This document shows positions 26,139 to 34,673 of a stretch of 64,000 nt of DNA, piece after piece. The position numbers and the translations under genes are program-made. This DNA is from Streptomyces sp. NBC_01262 (GTDB lineage Bacteria; Actinomycetota; Actinomycetes; Streptomycetales; Streptomycetaceae): NCBI RefSeq assembly GCF_036226365.1, contig NZ_CP108462.1, positions 6,604,501 through 6,668,500 on the forward strand. The letters run 5' to 3'. Under the pieces are notes generated by a model. It ran no database searches. It had not been told where the DNA came from and was given only the letters and a program-made list of their open reading frames with translations. Positions within the stretch are counted from its first letter, which is position 1; every line of letters begins with the position of its first letter.

Positions 26139-28603
26139 CCACCCCGCGCTCCGCCGTCCACGCCGCCGCCGCGTCCCCCCGAGGCGCCTCCAACCCCCAC
26201 CAGGACGGACCCGCCGACCTCCGCCTCGTACCGCCCGCGCTCGCCTCCTGGGCCGCCACGGCCTGGGCGCTCGGCGCGCCCGGGGGAGCGGTGGCCTGGT
26301 CGTGCGGGGTGGCGGCGGCGGTGGCGCTGGCCTGGCTGGGGTGCGGGCGGGCGTCGCGCGGTGGCGGAGCGGGCGGGTGTCCGTGGCCGGCCGTCGGCCG
26401 GGCGGCGGCCGCCGTACTGCTCTGCGCCGCCGCGACCGCCGGTGCGGCCGCCCTGCACGCCGCGGACCTGCGCCGTGGCCCGGTGCCCGGCCTGGCCGCC
26501 GAACACTCCCGCGCGACGGTGGAGTTGACCCTCACCGGCGACCCGAGAACCATCCGCCCCCGGGTCCGGGGCGCGGCCCGCGCACCCGCCGCCGTGGTCG
26601 TGGACGGGGAAGCGATCCGCGTCACGGCCGGGGGAGCGGTGACGGCCGTCCGCACCCCGGTCCTGCTCATCGCCCAGCAACCCGTGGGCCCGTGGCTGCG
26701 GTTGCTGCCCTCGACCCGGGTCACCGTCACCGCGCGGCTCGCCCCGCCGACGCGTCCTGGTGACCGGGTGGCCGCTGTACTGTCCGTCCACGGCCCGCCG
26801 AGGGTGACCGGGCAGCCGACGGCGACCCAGCGCACGGCGGGCCGGCTGCGCGCGGGGCTGCGGACGGCGACCGAGGGCCTGCCGGCCGACGCGCGGGCGC
26901 TGCTGCCGGGCCTGGTGGTCGGCGACACCTCCCGCGTCACCCCCGAACTGCACGACGCCTTCGAGGCGACCGACCTGCTCCATCTCACCGCCGTCAGCGG
27001 CTCCAACCTGGCGATCATCCTCATACTGCTGATCGGCCCGCCCGGCAGGGCGATCCTGGCCGAACGCGGCGGTCTGGCACCCCGGTTGGGCATCCCGCTG
27101 CGGGCGACAGCCGTGCTCGGCGGGGCACTGACGCTCGCCTTCGTGATCGTGTGCCGCCCCGAGCCGAGCGTGCTGCGGGCCGCCGCCTGCGGACTGGTCA
27201 CCCTGCTGGCCATCGGCACGGGCCGCCGCCGCTCCCTGATCCCGGCCCTGGCCGCCGCCGTGCTGCTGCTCCTGCTCTACGACCCGTGGCTGGCCCGCAG
27301 TTACGGATTCCTGCTCTCCGTGCTGGCCACGGGCGCCCTGCTGCTCCTCGCGCCGCGCTGGAGCGAGGCCCTCCGGCGTCGCGGGGTGCCGCCCCGCCTC
27401 GCGGAGGTCCTCGCGGCGGCGGCCTCCGCGCAGGCGGTCTGCGCGCCGGTCGTCGCCGTACTGGCCGCGCACGTCAGCCTCGTGGCCGTGCCGTGCAATC
27501 TGCTGGCCGAACTCGCCGTGGCCCCCGCCACGGTGCTCGGCTTCGCCGCTCTGGCGACGGCGCCCCTCGCGTTGCCCGCCGCCAAGGCCCTGGCCTGGCT
27601 GGCCGGCTGGCCCGCCGGGTGGATCGCCGCCATCGCCCGCCACGGCGCCGCCCTGCCCGGCGCCACCGTCGCCTGGCCCGGCACCTGGCCGGGCGCGGCC
27701 CTGCTCGCGGCGCTCACCGTGACAGCCGTACTCCTCGGCCGCCGTCTGCCGCGCCACCCGTGGCTGTACGGCGTCGCCGCACTGCTCCTGCTCCTGGCCG
27801 TCCTGCGCCCCGTCCCCCTGCCCAGAGCCCTCACCGGCTGGCCCCCGCCGGGCTGGCGGATGGTCGTCTGCGATGTCGGCCAGGGCGACGCCCTCGTCCT
27901 GTCGGCGGGCGACGGCACCGGCACCGCCGTAGTGATCGACACCGGCCCCGAGCCGGACCTTGCCGACCGCTGCCTGCACCGCCTCGGGATCACCACGATC
28001 CCGCTGCTCGTCCTCAGCCACTTCCACGCCGATCACGTCGACGGGCTCCCCGGCGTCCTGCGCGGCCGCACGGTCGGCGCGATCGAGACCACGACCCTCG
28101 ACGAGCCGCCCGGACAGGCCGCCTTCGTACGCCGTCAGGCCGCCGCCGCCCACATCCCCCTCATCCGCGCCGCCCCCGGCGAGCACCGCCGCCTCGCCGC
28201 CCTGGACTGGCAGGTCCTCTCCGTGGGCCTGGGCGACGACCCCAACGACGCGAGCGTCACCCTGCTCGTCCGCACCGCGGGCCTCACCCTCCTGCTCCTC
28301 GGCGACCTCGAACCCGCCGCCCAGCAGCGCCTCCTCACCGCCGTCCCCGACCTCCCGCGCGTCGATGTCCTCAAAGTCGCCCACCATGGCTCCGCCTACC
28401 AGGACCCCGCCCTCCTGGCCCGCCTCCGCCCCCGGCTCGCCCTCATCTCCTGCGGCGCCGACAACCCCTACGGCCACCCCTCCCCGCGCACGGTCGACGC
28501 CCTGCGCGCACAGGGCGCGACGGTGCTCCGTACGGACCGGGACGGGCCGATCGCGGTCACGGGCGACCGGGAGGCGTTACGCGCCGCACTGTCGCACGGC
28601 TGA
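26135..28603 (+). CDS. comEC: ComEC/Rec2 DNA-uptake channel protein
   Basis: 822 residues. The GTG at 26135 overlaps the comEA stop. N-terminal helices precede the outside DUF4131-like region, then the competence membrane domain with the conserved LLHLTAVSGSNLAIILILL (about 280-300) and several further helices. The C-terminal metallo-beta-lactamase domain carries SHFHADHVDGL (H629, H631, D633, H634) and VAHHGSAYQD, as in ComEC proteins proposed to degrade the non-transported strand. Both catalytic and membrane parts look intact. Length is typical for the long, three-domain form. Confidence 0.93.
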   Translation: MTTPRSAVHAAAASPRGASNPHQDGPADLRLVPPALASWAATAWALGAPGGAVAWSCGVAAAVALAWLGCGRASRGGGAGGCPWPAVGRAAAAVLLCAAATAGAAALHAADLRRGPVPGLAAEHSRATVELTLTGDPRTIRPRVRGAARAPAAVVVDGEAIRVTAGGAVTAVRTPVLLIAQQPVGPWLRLLPSTRVTVTARLAPPTRPGDRVAAVLSVHGPPRVTGQPTATQRTAGRLRAGLRTATEGLPADARALLPGLVVGDTSRVTPELHDAFEATDLLHLTAVSGSNLAIILILLIGPPGRAILAERGGLAPRLGIPLRATAVLGGALTLAFVIVCRPEPSVLRAAACGLVTLLAIGTGRRRSLIPALAAAVLLLLLYDPWLARSYGFLLSVLATGALLLLAPRWSEALRRRGVPPRLAEVLAAAASAQAVCAPVVAVLAAHVSLVAVPCNLLAELAVAPATVLGFAALATAPLALPAAKALAWLAGWPAGWIAAIARHGAALPGATVAWPGTWPGAALLAALTVTAVLLGRRLPRHPWLYGVAALLLLLAVLRPVPLPRALTGWPPPGWRMVVCDVGQGDALVLSAGDGTGTAVVIDTGPEPDLADRCLHRLGITTIPLLVLSHFHADHVDGLPGVLRGRTVGAIETTTLDEPPGQAAFVRRQAAAAHIPLIRAAPGEHRRLAALDWQVLSVGLGDDPNDASVTLLVRTAGLTLLLLGDLEPAAQQRLLTAVPDLPRVDVLKVAHHGSAYQDPALLARLRPRLALISCGADNPYGHPSPRTVDALRAQGATVLRTDRDGPIAVTGDREALRAALSHG

Positions 28604-28728
28604 GGCCGTCACCGATCCCACGTATGCGCTCTCTTGACCTGCCGGAAATGTAAAAGGCCTTACGCGGGTGGCCCCCGAGGTGTAAGTCTACGCGCGTTAC
28701 AGCTTTGAACCCCGGCCTCGGAGGCGTA
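28604..28728. other. Intergenic region before the 5'-nucleotidase gene
   Basis: 125 nt, less GC-rich than its surroundings. It contains CTTAC...GTAAG arms about 25 nt apart (28660-28690) and a TTGACC at 28634. A promoter is expected but I cannot fix a -10/-35 pair. No PHO box was recognised. Confidence 0.35.
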
Positions 28729-30576
28729 ATGCCCATCAACCGCAGAGACTTCATCAACCGCTCAGCCGCGACCGGTGCGGGTGTCGCACTGGCCGGTACG
28801 GCCGGCGTGGTCGCCGCGCCGCAGGCGGTCGCCGCCGAGGCGAAGGGCAAGGACAAGGACAAGGACTGCGGCGCGCCGAAGACTTACTCGTTCTCGATCC
28901 TGGGCACGACGGACCTGCACAGCCATGTCTTCAACTGGGACTACTTCACGGACAAGGAGTACACGGACTCCAAGAACGACGACATAGGTCTGGCGAAGGT
29001 CTTCACCCTCGTCAAGCAGGTCCGTGAGGCGAAGGGCCGTCACCGCACGCTGCTGGTGGACGCCGGCGACATCATCCAGGGCACCTCGCTCGCGTACTAC
29101 TACGCCAAGGTCGACCCGATCACCGGCACCAACGGCAAGCCGGGCCCGATCCACCCGATGGCGGCCGCCATGAACGCGATGCACTACGACGCGGCGGCGC
29201 TGGGCAACCACGAGTTCAACTACGGTATCCCGCTGCTGCGGGTCTTCCAGGAGCAGTGCAAGTTCCCGCTGCTGGGGGCCAACGCGCTGAACGCGAAGAC
29301 CCTCAAGCCCGCCTTCCCGCCCTACGTCATCAAGCAGATCCCGGTGCCCGGCCGCCCGCCGATCAAGGTCGGCATCATCGGCCTGACCAACCCCGGCATC
29401 GCGATCTGGGACAAGGACAACGTCTCCGGCAAGATGGTCTTCCCCGGCCTGGTCGAGCAGGCGGCGAAGTACGTCCCCAAGGTGCGCGCACTCGGCGCCG
29501 ACGTGGTGTTCCTGACCGACCACTCCGGCCTGGACGGCTCCACCTCCTACGGCGACGCGCTGCCGTATGTCGAGAACGCCTCCAACCTGGTCGCCCAGCA
29601 GGTCCCCGGCATCGACGCGATCCTGGTCGGCCACACCCACGTCGAGGTCGCCACCTACACGGTCGCCAACGAGACCACCGGCAAGAACGTCGTCCTGTCC
29701 GAGCCCTTCTGCTGGGGCAAGCGGCTGTCGGTCTTCGACTTCGAGGTCGAGTTCAGCAAGGGCAAGTGGGAGGTCACCTCGGTGACTTCCGATGTCCTGA
29801 AGGCCAACACGGTCGAGGAGGACGCCGAGATCGTCGCGCTGCTGAAGGCGGACCACGCCAAGGTCGTGGCGTACGTCAACCAGACGATCGGCACCTGCAC
29901 CGAGGAGATGTCGGCGGTCGACTCGTGCTGGAAGGACACGGCGATCATCGACTTCATCAACTACGTCCAGGCCGAGACCGTCAAGGCCGGCCTCTCCGGC
30001 GACGACGCCGCCCTCCCCGTGGTCTCCGTCGCGGCCCCCTTCAGCCGCACCGCCGACATCCCGGCGGGCAACGTCAGCATCAAGGACGTCGCCGGGCTCT
30101 ACATCTACGACAACACCCTCTACGGCAAGAAGCTCACCGGCGCCCAGCTCAGGGACTACCTGGAGTTCGCCGCCGCGTACTACAACCAGGTCCCCGCCGG
30201 CACCGCCGTGGACACCGCCACCCTCACCAACAGTGTCACCGGCGGCGTCACGCGCTGGGACTACACCTACGACGTCGCGCTGGGCCTCACCTACGAGATC
30301 GACGTCGCGCAGGCCGCCGGCTCCCGCATCAAGAACCTGCAGTACAACGGCGCCGCCCTCGACGACACCCAGGTCTTCGTCGTCGCCGTCAACAACTACC
30401 GCGCCTCCGGCGGCAGCGGCTACCCGCACATCGCGTCCGCCGAGATCGTCTACAACGGTGGGCAGGAGATCCGCCAGCTGCTGATCGACTACCTGGTCGC
30501 GGCCGGCGAGCTCGACCCGACGGTCTTCTTCGCCGACAACTGGAAGCTGACCCAGGCCGGCACGGCCGTCTTCTAA
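28729..30576 (+). CDS. Tat-exported bifunctional metallophosphatase/5'-nucleotidase
   Basis: 615 residues, ATG after GGAGG. The N-terminus has a twin-arginine signal (INRRDFINRSAATGAG) and an AVAAEA cleavage region. The calcineurin-like metallophosphatase domain has the ordered metal ligands: GTTDLHSH, VDAGDIIQG, GNHEFNYG and GHTHVEVA. A 5'-nucleotidase C-terminal domain follows from about residue 370, with SVAAPFSRTADIPAGNVSIKDV and VAVNNYRASGGSGYP, the substrate-binding part. The family hydrolyses nucleotides outside the membrane so the nucleoside and phosphate can be taken up. Probable monocistronic unit bounded by a strong bidirectional terminator. Confidence 0.94.
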   Translation: MPINRRDFINRSAATGAGVALAGTAGVVAAPQAVAAEAKGKDKDKDCGAPKTYSFSILGTTDLHSHVFNWDYFTDKEYTDSKNDDIGLAKVFTLVKQVREAKGRHRTLLVDAGDIIQGTSLAYYYAKVDPITGTNGKPGPIHPMAAAMNAMHYDAAALGNHEFNYGIPLLRVFQEQCKFPLLGANALNAKTLKPAFPPYVIKQIPVPGRPPIKVGIIGLTNPGIAIWDKDNVSGKMVFPGLVEQAAKYVPKVRALGADVVFLTDHSGLDGSTSYGDALPYVENASNLVAQQVPGIDAILVGHTHVEVATYTVANETTGKNVVLSEPFCWGKRLSVFDFEVEFSKGKWEVTSVTSDVLKANTVEEDAEIVALLKADHAKVVAYVNQTIGTCTEEMSAVDSCWKDTAIIDFINYVQAETVKAGLSGDDAALPVVSVAAPFSRTADIPAGNVSIKDVAGLYIYDNTLYGKKLTGAQLRDYLEFAAAYYNQVPAGTAVDTATLTNSVTGGVTRWDYTYDVALGLTYEIDVAQAAGSRIKNLQYNGAALDDTQVFVVAVNNYRASGGSGYPHIASAEIVYNGGQEIRQLLIDYLVAAGELDPTVFFADNWKLTQAGTAVF

Positions 30577-30588
30577 CCAGCAGTAAGC

Positions 30589-30628
30589 GTGTGAGGGGGC
30601 CCGCGCCACGGCGCGGGCCCCCTCACAC
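30589..30628. terminator. Bidirectional terminator between convergent genes
   Basis: Perfect 18-bp inverted repeat (arms 30589-30606 and 30611-30628; GTGTGAGGGGGCCCGCGC) with a 4-nt loop. It lies exactly between the stop codons of the convergent 5'-nucleotidase (30576) and PNPOx-type gene (30633). Confidence 0.85.
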
Positions 30629-30632
30629 GAAA

Positions 30633-31097
30633 TCAGAGCAGCCACACCCCGTCCCGCATCAGATCCCGGTCCCGCATCTCGGCCACCGTCCCCCAGGCCT
30701 GCATCCAGTCCGGCCGCACCGCGTAGTAGACGTACGACGGCCCGTCCTCCCGCGGATCCCAACCGTCCGCCTTCGCGGCGAACGCGTCCCCCACCCCCTC
30801 GGGCAGCTCCTCGCGCCGCACCACCCGGGCCGTCCCGTCGATCAGGACCAGATCCCGCGTGTCCCCCAGCGCCAGCCGCGCCCGCCCCGGGCCCGACGGC
30901 CCCAGATTCCGCCCCGTCGGATTCGTCTCGCGCGTCGCCAGCCACAGCTGCGTCCCGTCCCACCAGAACGCCAGCGGCACCATGCAGGGCACGCCCTCGG
31001 CGTCCGCCGTGGCCACCCATACGTCCACGTCGTGCTCCAGCCGGCGCAATGCCTCGTGGTGCCGCTGCCGCAGTGTCCGTGCCGTGGAAGTCGTCAT
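30633..31097 (-). CDS. Pyridoxamine 5'-phosphate oxidase-fold flavin/F420-binding protein
   Basis: 154 residues. The split-barrel fold is suggested by RRLEHDVDVWVATADAEGVPCMVPLAFWWDGTQLWLAT (about 18-55), ARLALGDTRDLVLIDGTARVV and YYAVRPDWMQAWGTVAEMRDRDLMRDGVWLL. Members bind FMN or F420 and reduce small molecules; the substrate cannot be inferred. The ATG start has a TAGCGT -10 hexamer 8 nt upstream rather than a ribosome site. Confidence 0.8.
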   Translation of the reverse strand: MTTSTARTLRQRHHEALRRLEHDVDVWVATADAEGVPCMVPLAFWWDGTQLWLATRETNPTGRNLGPSGPGRARLALGDTRDLVLIDGTARVVRREELPEGVGDAFAAKADGWDPREDGPSYVYYAVRPDWMQAWGTVAEMRDRDLMRDGVWLL

Positions 31098-31105
31098 ACG
31101 ACGGG

Positions 31106-31111
31106 ACGCTA
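31106..31111 (-). promoter_or_regulatory. Putative -10 element for leaderless transcript
   Basis: TAGCGT on the minus strand ends 8 nt before ATG 31097. No ribosome site lies between. Confidence 0.38.
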
Positions 31112-31169
31112 ACCGCGCGGCGGCGGCCCCACATCGGCTGCGAGTCCTAGGACCAAGGCCCTACGCGCC

Positions 31170-31646
31170 TCAGCCCTCGTAGGCGTCCAGCAGCGCCTGG
31201 ATGTCGATCTTCTTCATCCCCAGCATCGCCTTCATCACCCGCTGCGACTTCTCCGGGTCCGGATCCCCCAGCAGCTCCCCCAGCTTCCTCGGGTTGATCT
31301 GCCACGACAGCCCGAACCGGTCCTTCAGCCACCCGCACGGACCCTCTTCGCCGCCGTCCTCGGTGAGCCGCGCCCAGTACCGGTCCACTTCCTCCTGCGT
31401 CTCGCAGTCCACCGACAGCGAGAACGCCTCCGTGAACTTGTACTGCGGCCCGCCGTTCAGCGCGATGACCCGCTGCCCCGCCACCTCGAACGTCACGGTC
31501 ATGACCGTCCCCGCCGACAGCGGCCCCGCATCGCCGTACCGCTGCACGTCCACGATCCGCGAGTCGTCGAAGACGGAGGTGTAGAGCTCCGCCGCCTCCT
31601 CCGCCTGGCCGTCGAACCACAGGAAGGGCGTGATCTTCTGCTGCAT
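31170..31646 (-). CDS. VOC family (PhnB/UbiG-like) protein
   Basis: 158 residues from the ATG at 31644-31646 with a good GAGGAG site; in-frame sequence further upstream is unlike the family. The start QKITPFLWFDGQAEEAAELYTSVF (3-26) and SLSVDCETQEEVDRYWARLTEDGGEEGPCGWLKDRFGLSWQI are typical of PhnB-like vicinal oxygen chelate proteins (annotated as 3-demethylubiquinone-9 methyltransferase-like). The active metal ligands of true glyoxalases are not fully evident, so an enzymatic role is uncertain. Confidence 0.82.
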   Translation of the reverse strand: MQQKITPFLWFDGQAEEAAELYTSVFDDSRIVDVQRYGDAGPLSAGTVMTVTFEVAGQRVIALNGGPQYKFTEAFSLSVDCETQEEVDRYWARLTEDGGEEGPCGWLKDRFGLSWQINPRKLGELLGDPDPEKSQRVMKAMLGMKKIDIQALLDAYEG

Positions 31647-31736
31647 GACGAGATCTCCTCGGACGAGCCGGAACTGCTGCCTGTACGGACTAGGACCGGA
31701 CCCGCAGCAGAAACTCATCGCACTTCTCGCTGGGAC

Positions 31737-31988
31737 TCAGTCCTCTTCGACCCAGCCGCCGTACTCCTCGGCGAGGGCGAGCAGTGCCGCCGCTTCCAAC
31801 TCCAGCTCTGTGGCGTCCTCGTCGTCGTATTCGATGACGACCAGCCACTGGGCGTCCTCGGCGTCGTCCTCGCCGGCGAGGGCGTCGCGGACGAGCTGGG
31901 GGAGGCGGGGCAGGGTGAAGCGCTCGGTGGCTTCTTCGGCGAGTTCCTCGGCCGCGTCGCGGTCGGGGAGTACGAGGATGTGGTTCAC
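31737..31988 (-). CDS. Small acidic conserved protein divergent from holA
   Basis: 83 residues if started at the GTG at 31986-31988 (MNHILVLPDRDAAEELAEEATERF). It is very acidic, with many Asp/Glu (AGEDDAEDAQWLVVIEYDDEDATELELEAAALLALAEEYGGWVEED), and is predicted soluble. The pattern of a VIEYDDED beta strand between helices suggests a small alpha/beta domain. It is divergent from holA with 79 nt between starts. I recall similar small proteins in streptomycetes but no function. A longer in-frame reading exists upstream, antisense to holA, and is rejected. Confidence 0.65.
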   Translation of the reverse strand: MNHILVLPDRDAAEELAEEATERFTLPRLPQLVRDALAGEDDAEDAQWLVVIEYDDEDATELELEAAALLALAEEYGGWVEED

Positions 31989-32067
31989 CGGGACATTGTG
32001 CCCGAGGGGGCGGGGGCCGGCGGCCTGAGGTCCCGAGTGTCCGAGGCCCGTGGGATGCTGGTCGGCG

Positions 32068-33051
32068 ATGGCCAGGAAAGCGTCTGAAGATGATGTGCTC
32101 GCTCCGCTCACGCTTGCCGTGGGACAGGAGGATCTGCTGCTCGACCGCGTGGTGCAGCAGGTGGTGGCGGCCGCGCGGGCCGCGGACGCGGATACGGATG
32201 TGCGGGATCTGACGTCGGACGCGCTGCAGCCGGGGACGCTGGCGGAGTTGACGAGCCCGTCGCTTTTCGCGGAGCGCAAGGTCGTGATCGTGCGGAACGC
32301 GCAGGATCTGTCGGCGGACACGATCAAGGATGTGAAGAAATACCTCGACGCGCCCGTCGAGGAGATCACCCTGGTGCTGCTGCACGCAGGCGCGGCCAAG
32401 GGCAAGGCGCTGCTGGACGCGGCCCGCAAGGCGGGGGCGCGGGAGGTGGCGTGCCCGAAGATGACGAAGGCGGGGGACCGGCTGGCGTTCGTGCGGGGGG
32501 AGTTCCGGACGCTGGGGCGCTCCGCGACGCCGGAGGCGAGCCAGGCGCTGGTGGATTCGATCGGGAGCGATCTGCGGGAGCTGGCGAGCGCGTGTACGCA
32601 GCTCGCGGCGGACGTGGAGGGCACGATCGACGTGGCGGTGGTGGCCCGGTACTACACGGGCCGGGCCGAGGCAACCGGCTTCGAAGTGGCGGACCTGGCA
32701 GTGACCGGGCGTACGGCGGAGGCGCTGGAGCGGCTGCGCTGGGCGCTGGCGGTGGGGCAGCCGCTGCCGGGGATCACGTTCGCGCTGGCCAGCGGGGTGC
32801 GGGCGATCGGGAAGCTGGCGAGCGCGCCGCGCGGGGCGAACCCGGGCCAGCTGGCGCGGGAGCTGGGGATGCCGCCGTGGAAGATCGACCGCGTCCGGCA
32901 GCAGATGCGTGGCTGGACCGGCGACGGGGTGTCGGTGGCGCTGCGCGCGGTCGCCGAGGCCGACGCCGCCGTCAAGGGCGGCGGCGCGGACCCGGCGTAC
33001 GCGCTGGAGAAGGCGGTCGTGGCGATCGCGAGGGCCTCGCGGGCGCGCTAG
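32068..33051 (+). CDS. holA: DNA polymerase III subunit delta
   Basis: 327 residues from ATG 32068 (MARKASEDDV); an ATG at 32050 is possible. HolA is the wrench subunit of the clamp loader, opening the beta clamp together with delta-prime and tau/gamma. Marks are LTLAVGQEDLLLDRVVQQVV, SLFAERKVVIVRNAQDL, ITLVLLHAGAAKGKALLDAARKAGA and the C-terminal ALASGVRAIGKLASAP ... LGMPPWKIDRVRQQMRGW. The gene order holA ... rpsT/lepA is conserved in actinobacteria. Convergent with the next gene with a 16-nt gap. Confidence 0.94.
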   Translation: MARKASEDDVLAPLTLAVGQEDLLLDRVVQQVVAAARAADADTDVRDLTSDALQPGTLAELTSPSLFAERKVVIVRNAQDLSADTIKDVKKYLDAPVEEITLVLLHAGAAKGKALLDAARKAGAREVACPKMTKAGDRLAFVRGEFRTLGRSATPEASQALVDSIGSDLRELASACTQLAADVEGTIDVAVVARYYTGRAEATGFEVADLAVTGRTAEALERLRWALAVGQPLPGITFALASGVRAIGKLASAPRGANPGQLARELGMPPWKIDRVRQQMRGWTGDGVSVALRAVAEADAAVKGGGADPAYALEKAVVAIARASRAR

Positions 33052-33067
33052 GGCCTGTACAGGGCCG

Positions 33068-33967
33068 TCAGCTCTTCAGCTTCTCCAGGGTCGACTCGGT
33101 GTCGGTCTTGAGCCAGCCCGAGACCTCGTCCACCTGGGGCGGGTCCTTGTCGTCGTCGTAGGACGACAGATAGGCGCTCCAGCTCATCTCGTACGTCATC
33201 CAGCCGTCGCGCACCGCCAGCGTGGCGGCGCGGGAGCCGCTGGTGGTGCCGTTGGTGGTGTCCTCGGTGACGAGGTAGGCCTCGTCACCGAAGCCGGTGA
33301 CCTTCTCGACGTCGTAGTCGCTGTAGCGCTCGTTGTAGTTCTCCCACTGGGCGGTGAACTCCGGTCCGGGGTCGGTGACCTTGTGCAGGTCGACCTCGAC
33401 GGAGAAGTAGGCGTCGGAGTAGGACGAGCCGGTCTTCTTCAGGGAGATGCTGCAGTAGCTCTGGTCGAGGGCGTCCTGCTTGAGGTCGTTGTGGACCGGG
33501 CTGGTGTCGTCCTCCGGGTACTCGTTCTTGAAGGAGGAGTAGTCGACGGAGGAGCAGAGGTTCGACTTGGCCGTGTAGCCGCGCAGGTCGGCCGCCGGGC
33601 TGTCGTCGCCGCCCAGGATGAAGACGCCGCCGGCCCAGAAGGCGGACGCGATCACCGCGCCGACCACGACCCAGAGCACGGCGCGGCCGGCGCCCGAGCC
33701 GCCCGCGCCCGGGGCCGGCGGCATGCCGGGTATCTGGGGCGCGTACGGGTTCGGCTGGACGGGGATGGCCGGGGGACCGTACACGCCCGGCGATTGCGGG
33801 TTGGGGTAGGGATACGCCGTCGGAGGCATGGCGACCGGGGGCGTGGCGACCGGAGGTGTGGCGACCGGGGGCGTCGCGGCCGGAGGCGTGGCGATCGCAG
33901 GCGTCGTCGGAGGCTGCTGGGGCTCGGGCTGCAGCGGCGGCTGTGGCTGCTCAGGCGGCGTGGACAT
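33068..33967 (-). CDS. Membrane-anchored protein with Pro-rich repeat N-terminus
   Basis: 299 residues from the ATG at 33965-33967. Residues 1-90 are Pro-rich and contain a fivefold ATPPV-type repeat (ATPPVATPPVATPPVA). A single membrane helix (RAVLWVVVGAVIASAFWAGGVFIL, about 95-118) leads to an outside domain of about 180 residues with two cysteines (NLCSSVDYSSF, QSYCSIS) that could bond, and many Tyr/Asp/Ser. Its family is not clear to me; the layout matches streptomycete surface proteins with DUF-type sensor or binding domains. Repeat DNA is described separately. Confidence 0.72.
   Translation of the reverse strand: MSTPPEQPQPPLQPEPQQPPTTPAIATPPAATPPVATPPVATPPVAMPPTAYPYPNPQSPGVYGPPAIPVQPNPYAPQIPGMPPAPGAGGSGAGRAVLWVVVGAVIASAFWAGGVFILGGDDSPAADLRGYTAKSNLCSSVDYSSFKNEYPEDDTSPVHNDLKQDALDQSYCSISLKKTGSSYSDAYFSVEVDLHKVTDPGPEFTAQWENYNERYSDYDVEKVTGFGDEAYLVTEDTTNGTTSGSRAATLAVRDGWMTYEMSWSAYLSSYDDDKDPPQVDEVSGWLKTDTESTLEKLKS
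33821..33895 (-). repeat. Five 15-bp tandem repeats in the Pro-rich gene
   Basis: Units of 15 bp such as CGGAGGCATGGCGAC and CGGGGGCGTGGCGAC, repeated five times with 1-3 changes each, starting at 33821, 33836, 33851, 33866 and 33881. They encode the ATPPV pentapeptide repeats in the cytoplasmic tail and could change copy number without frameshift. Confidence 0.7.
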
Positions 33968-34054
33968 GACGTGACGATAAAGCACCACATAGTCATCGGG
34001 GCACCCGTTGACGCAGATCGTTACGGGCCCACAACACAGCAGGGACACAACAAC

Positions 34055-34095
34055 GAAGGCCCCCGTACCGGTCGTTGACCAGTACGGGGGCCTTC
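34055..34095. terminator. Long hairpin between the membrane protein and rpsT
   Basis: 14-bp stem GAAGGCCCCCGTAC / GTACGGGGGCCTTC (34055-34068 and 34082-34095) with an inner GGTC / GACC stem. It lies downstream of the leftward rpsT gene and upstream of the leftward membrane-protein gene, so it most likely ends the rpsT transcript. Confidence 0.72.
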
Positions 34096-34216
34096 TGCGC
34101 GCTGCGCACACGTGGCGAACGCGTCCGCGCGCAGCGCAACTGCTGTGGGTGCCGGTCCGGGCGGTAGAGGGGCCGCTTGTTCCGGTTGCCGGCGGGTTGT
34201 GCGGTGAAGCGGAAGG

Positions 34217-34483
34217 TCAGGCGCTGAGGCCGGCGACCTGACCAGCGAGCGCCGACTTCTTGTTGGCGGCCTGGTTCTTGTGGATGACGCCCTTGCTCAC
34301 GGCCTTGTCGAGCTTCCTGGAGGCCAGACGGGCAGCCTCGGTGGCCTTCTCGACGTCACCGGTGGCCACGGCCTCGCGGGTACGGCGGATGGCGGTCTTG
34401 AGCTCGGACTTGACGGCCTTGTTGCGCAGGCGCGCCTTCTCGTTGGTCTTGTTCCGCTTGATCTGGGACTTGATGTTCGCCAC
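34217..34483 (-). CDS. rpsT: 30S ribosomal protein S20 (bS20)
   Basis: 88 residues from the GTG at 34481-34483. [33 protein letters not shown] is typical bS20, basic and helical, binding the 5' domain of 16S rRNA. The C-terminal [30 protein letters not shown] is conserved. AGAAGG lies upstream. It is divergent from lepA, with starts 190 nt apart, the standard actinobacterial arrangement. The longer in-frame extension upstream is not S20 sequence. Confidence 0.96.
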   Translation of the reverse strand: MANIKSQIKRNKTNEKARLRNKAVKSELKTAIRRTREAVATGDVEKATEAARLASRKLDKAVSKGVIHKNQAANKKSALAGQVAGLSA

Positions 34484-34673
34484 GAAAAGAGCCTTCTCAG
34501 GTTCGTTGGATCTTGGTTGGATCTTTGGTGAGCGCCTCGGGTCAGAGGGCACGAGGCACAGTGCTCCAGGCTACCAGCAGCCCCGCGAGCGGCCCAAACC
34601 GAGATGGGGCCCGCGGCATGGGACTATAGAGCCCGACCCTCATACGTATCGTTCCGATCAGACTGGACCCTGC

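Noticed and set aside
26033-28477. 814-residue minus-strand frame across comEC
   Set aside because: Shadow frame; comEC has complete domain motifs.
31737-32624. Long minus-strand frame including the small acidic protein
   Set aside because: Everything upstream of 31988 is antisense to holA; only the C-terminal 83 residues look like protein.
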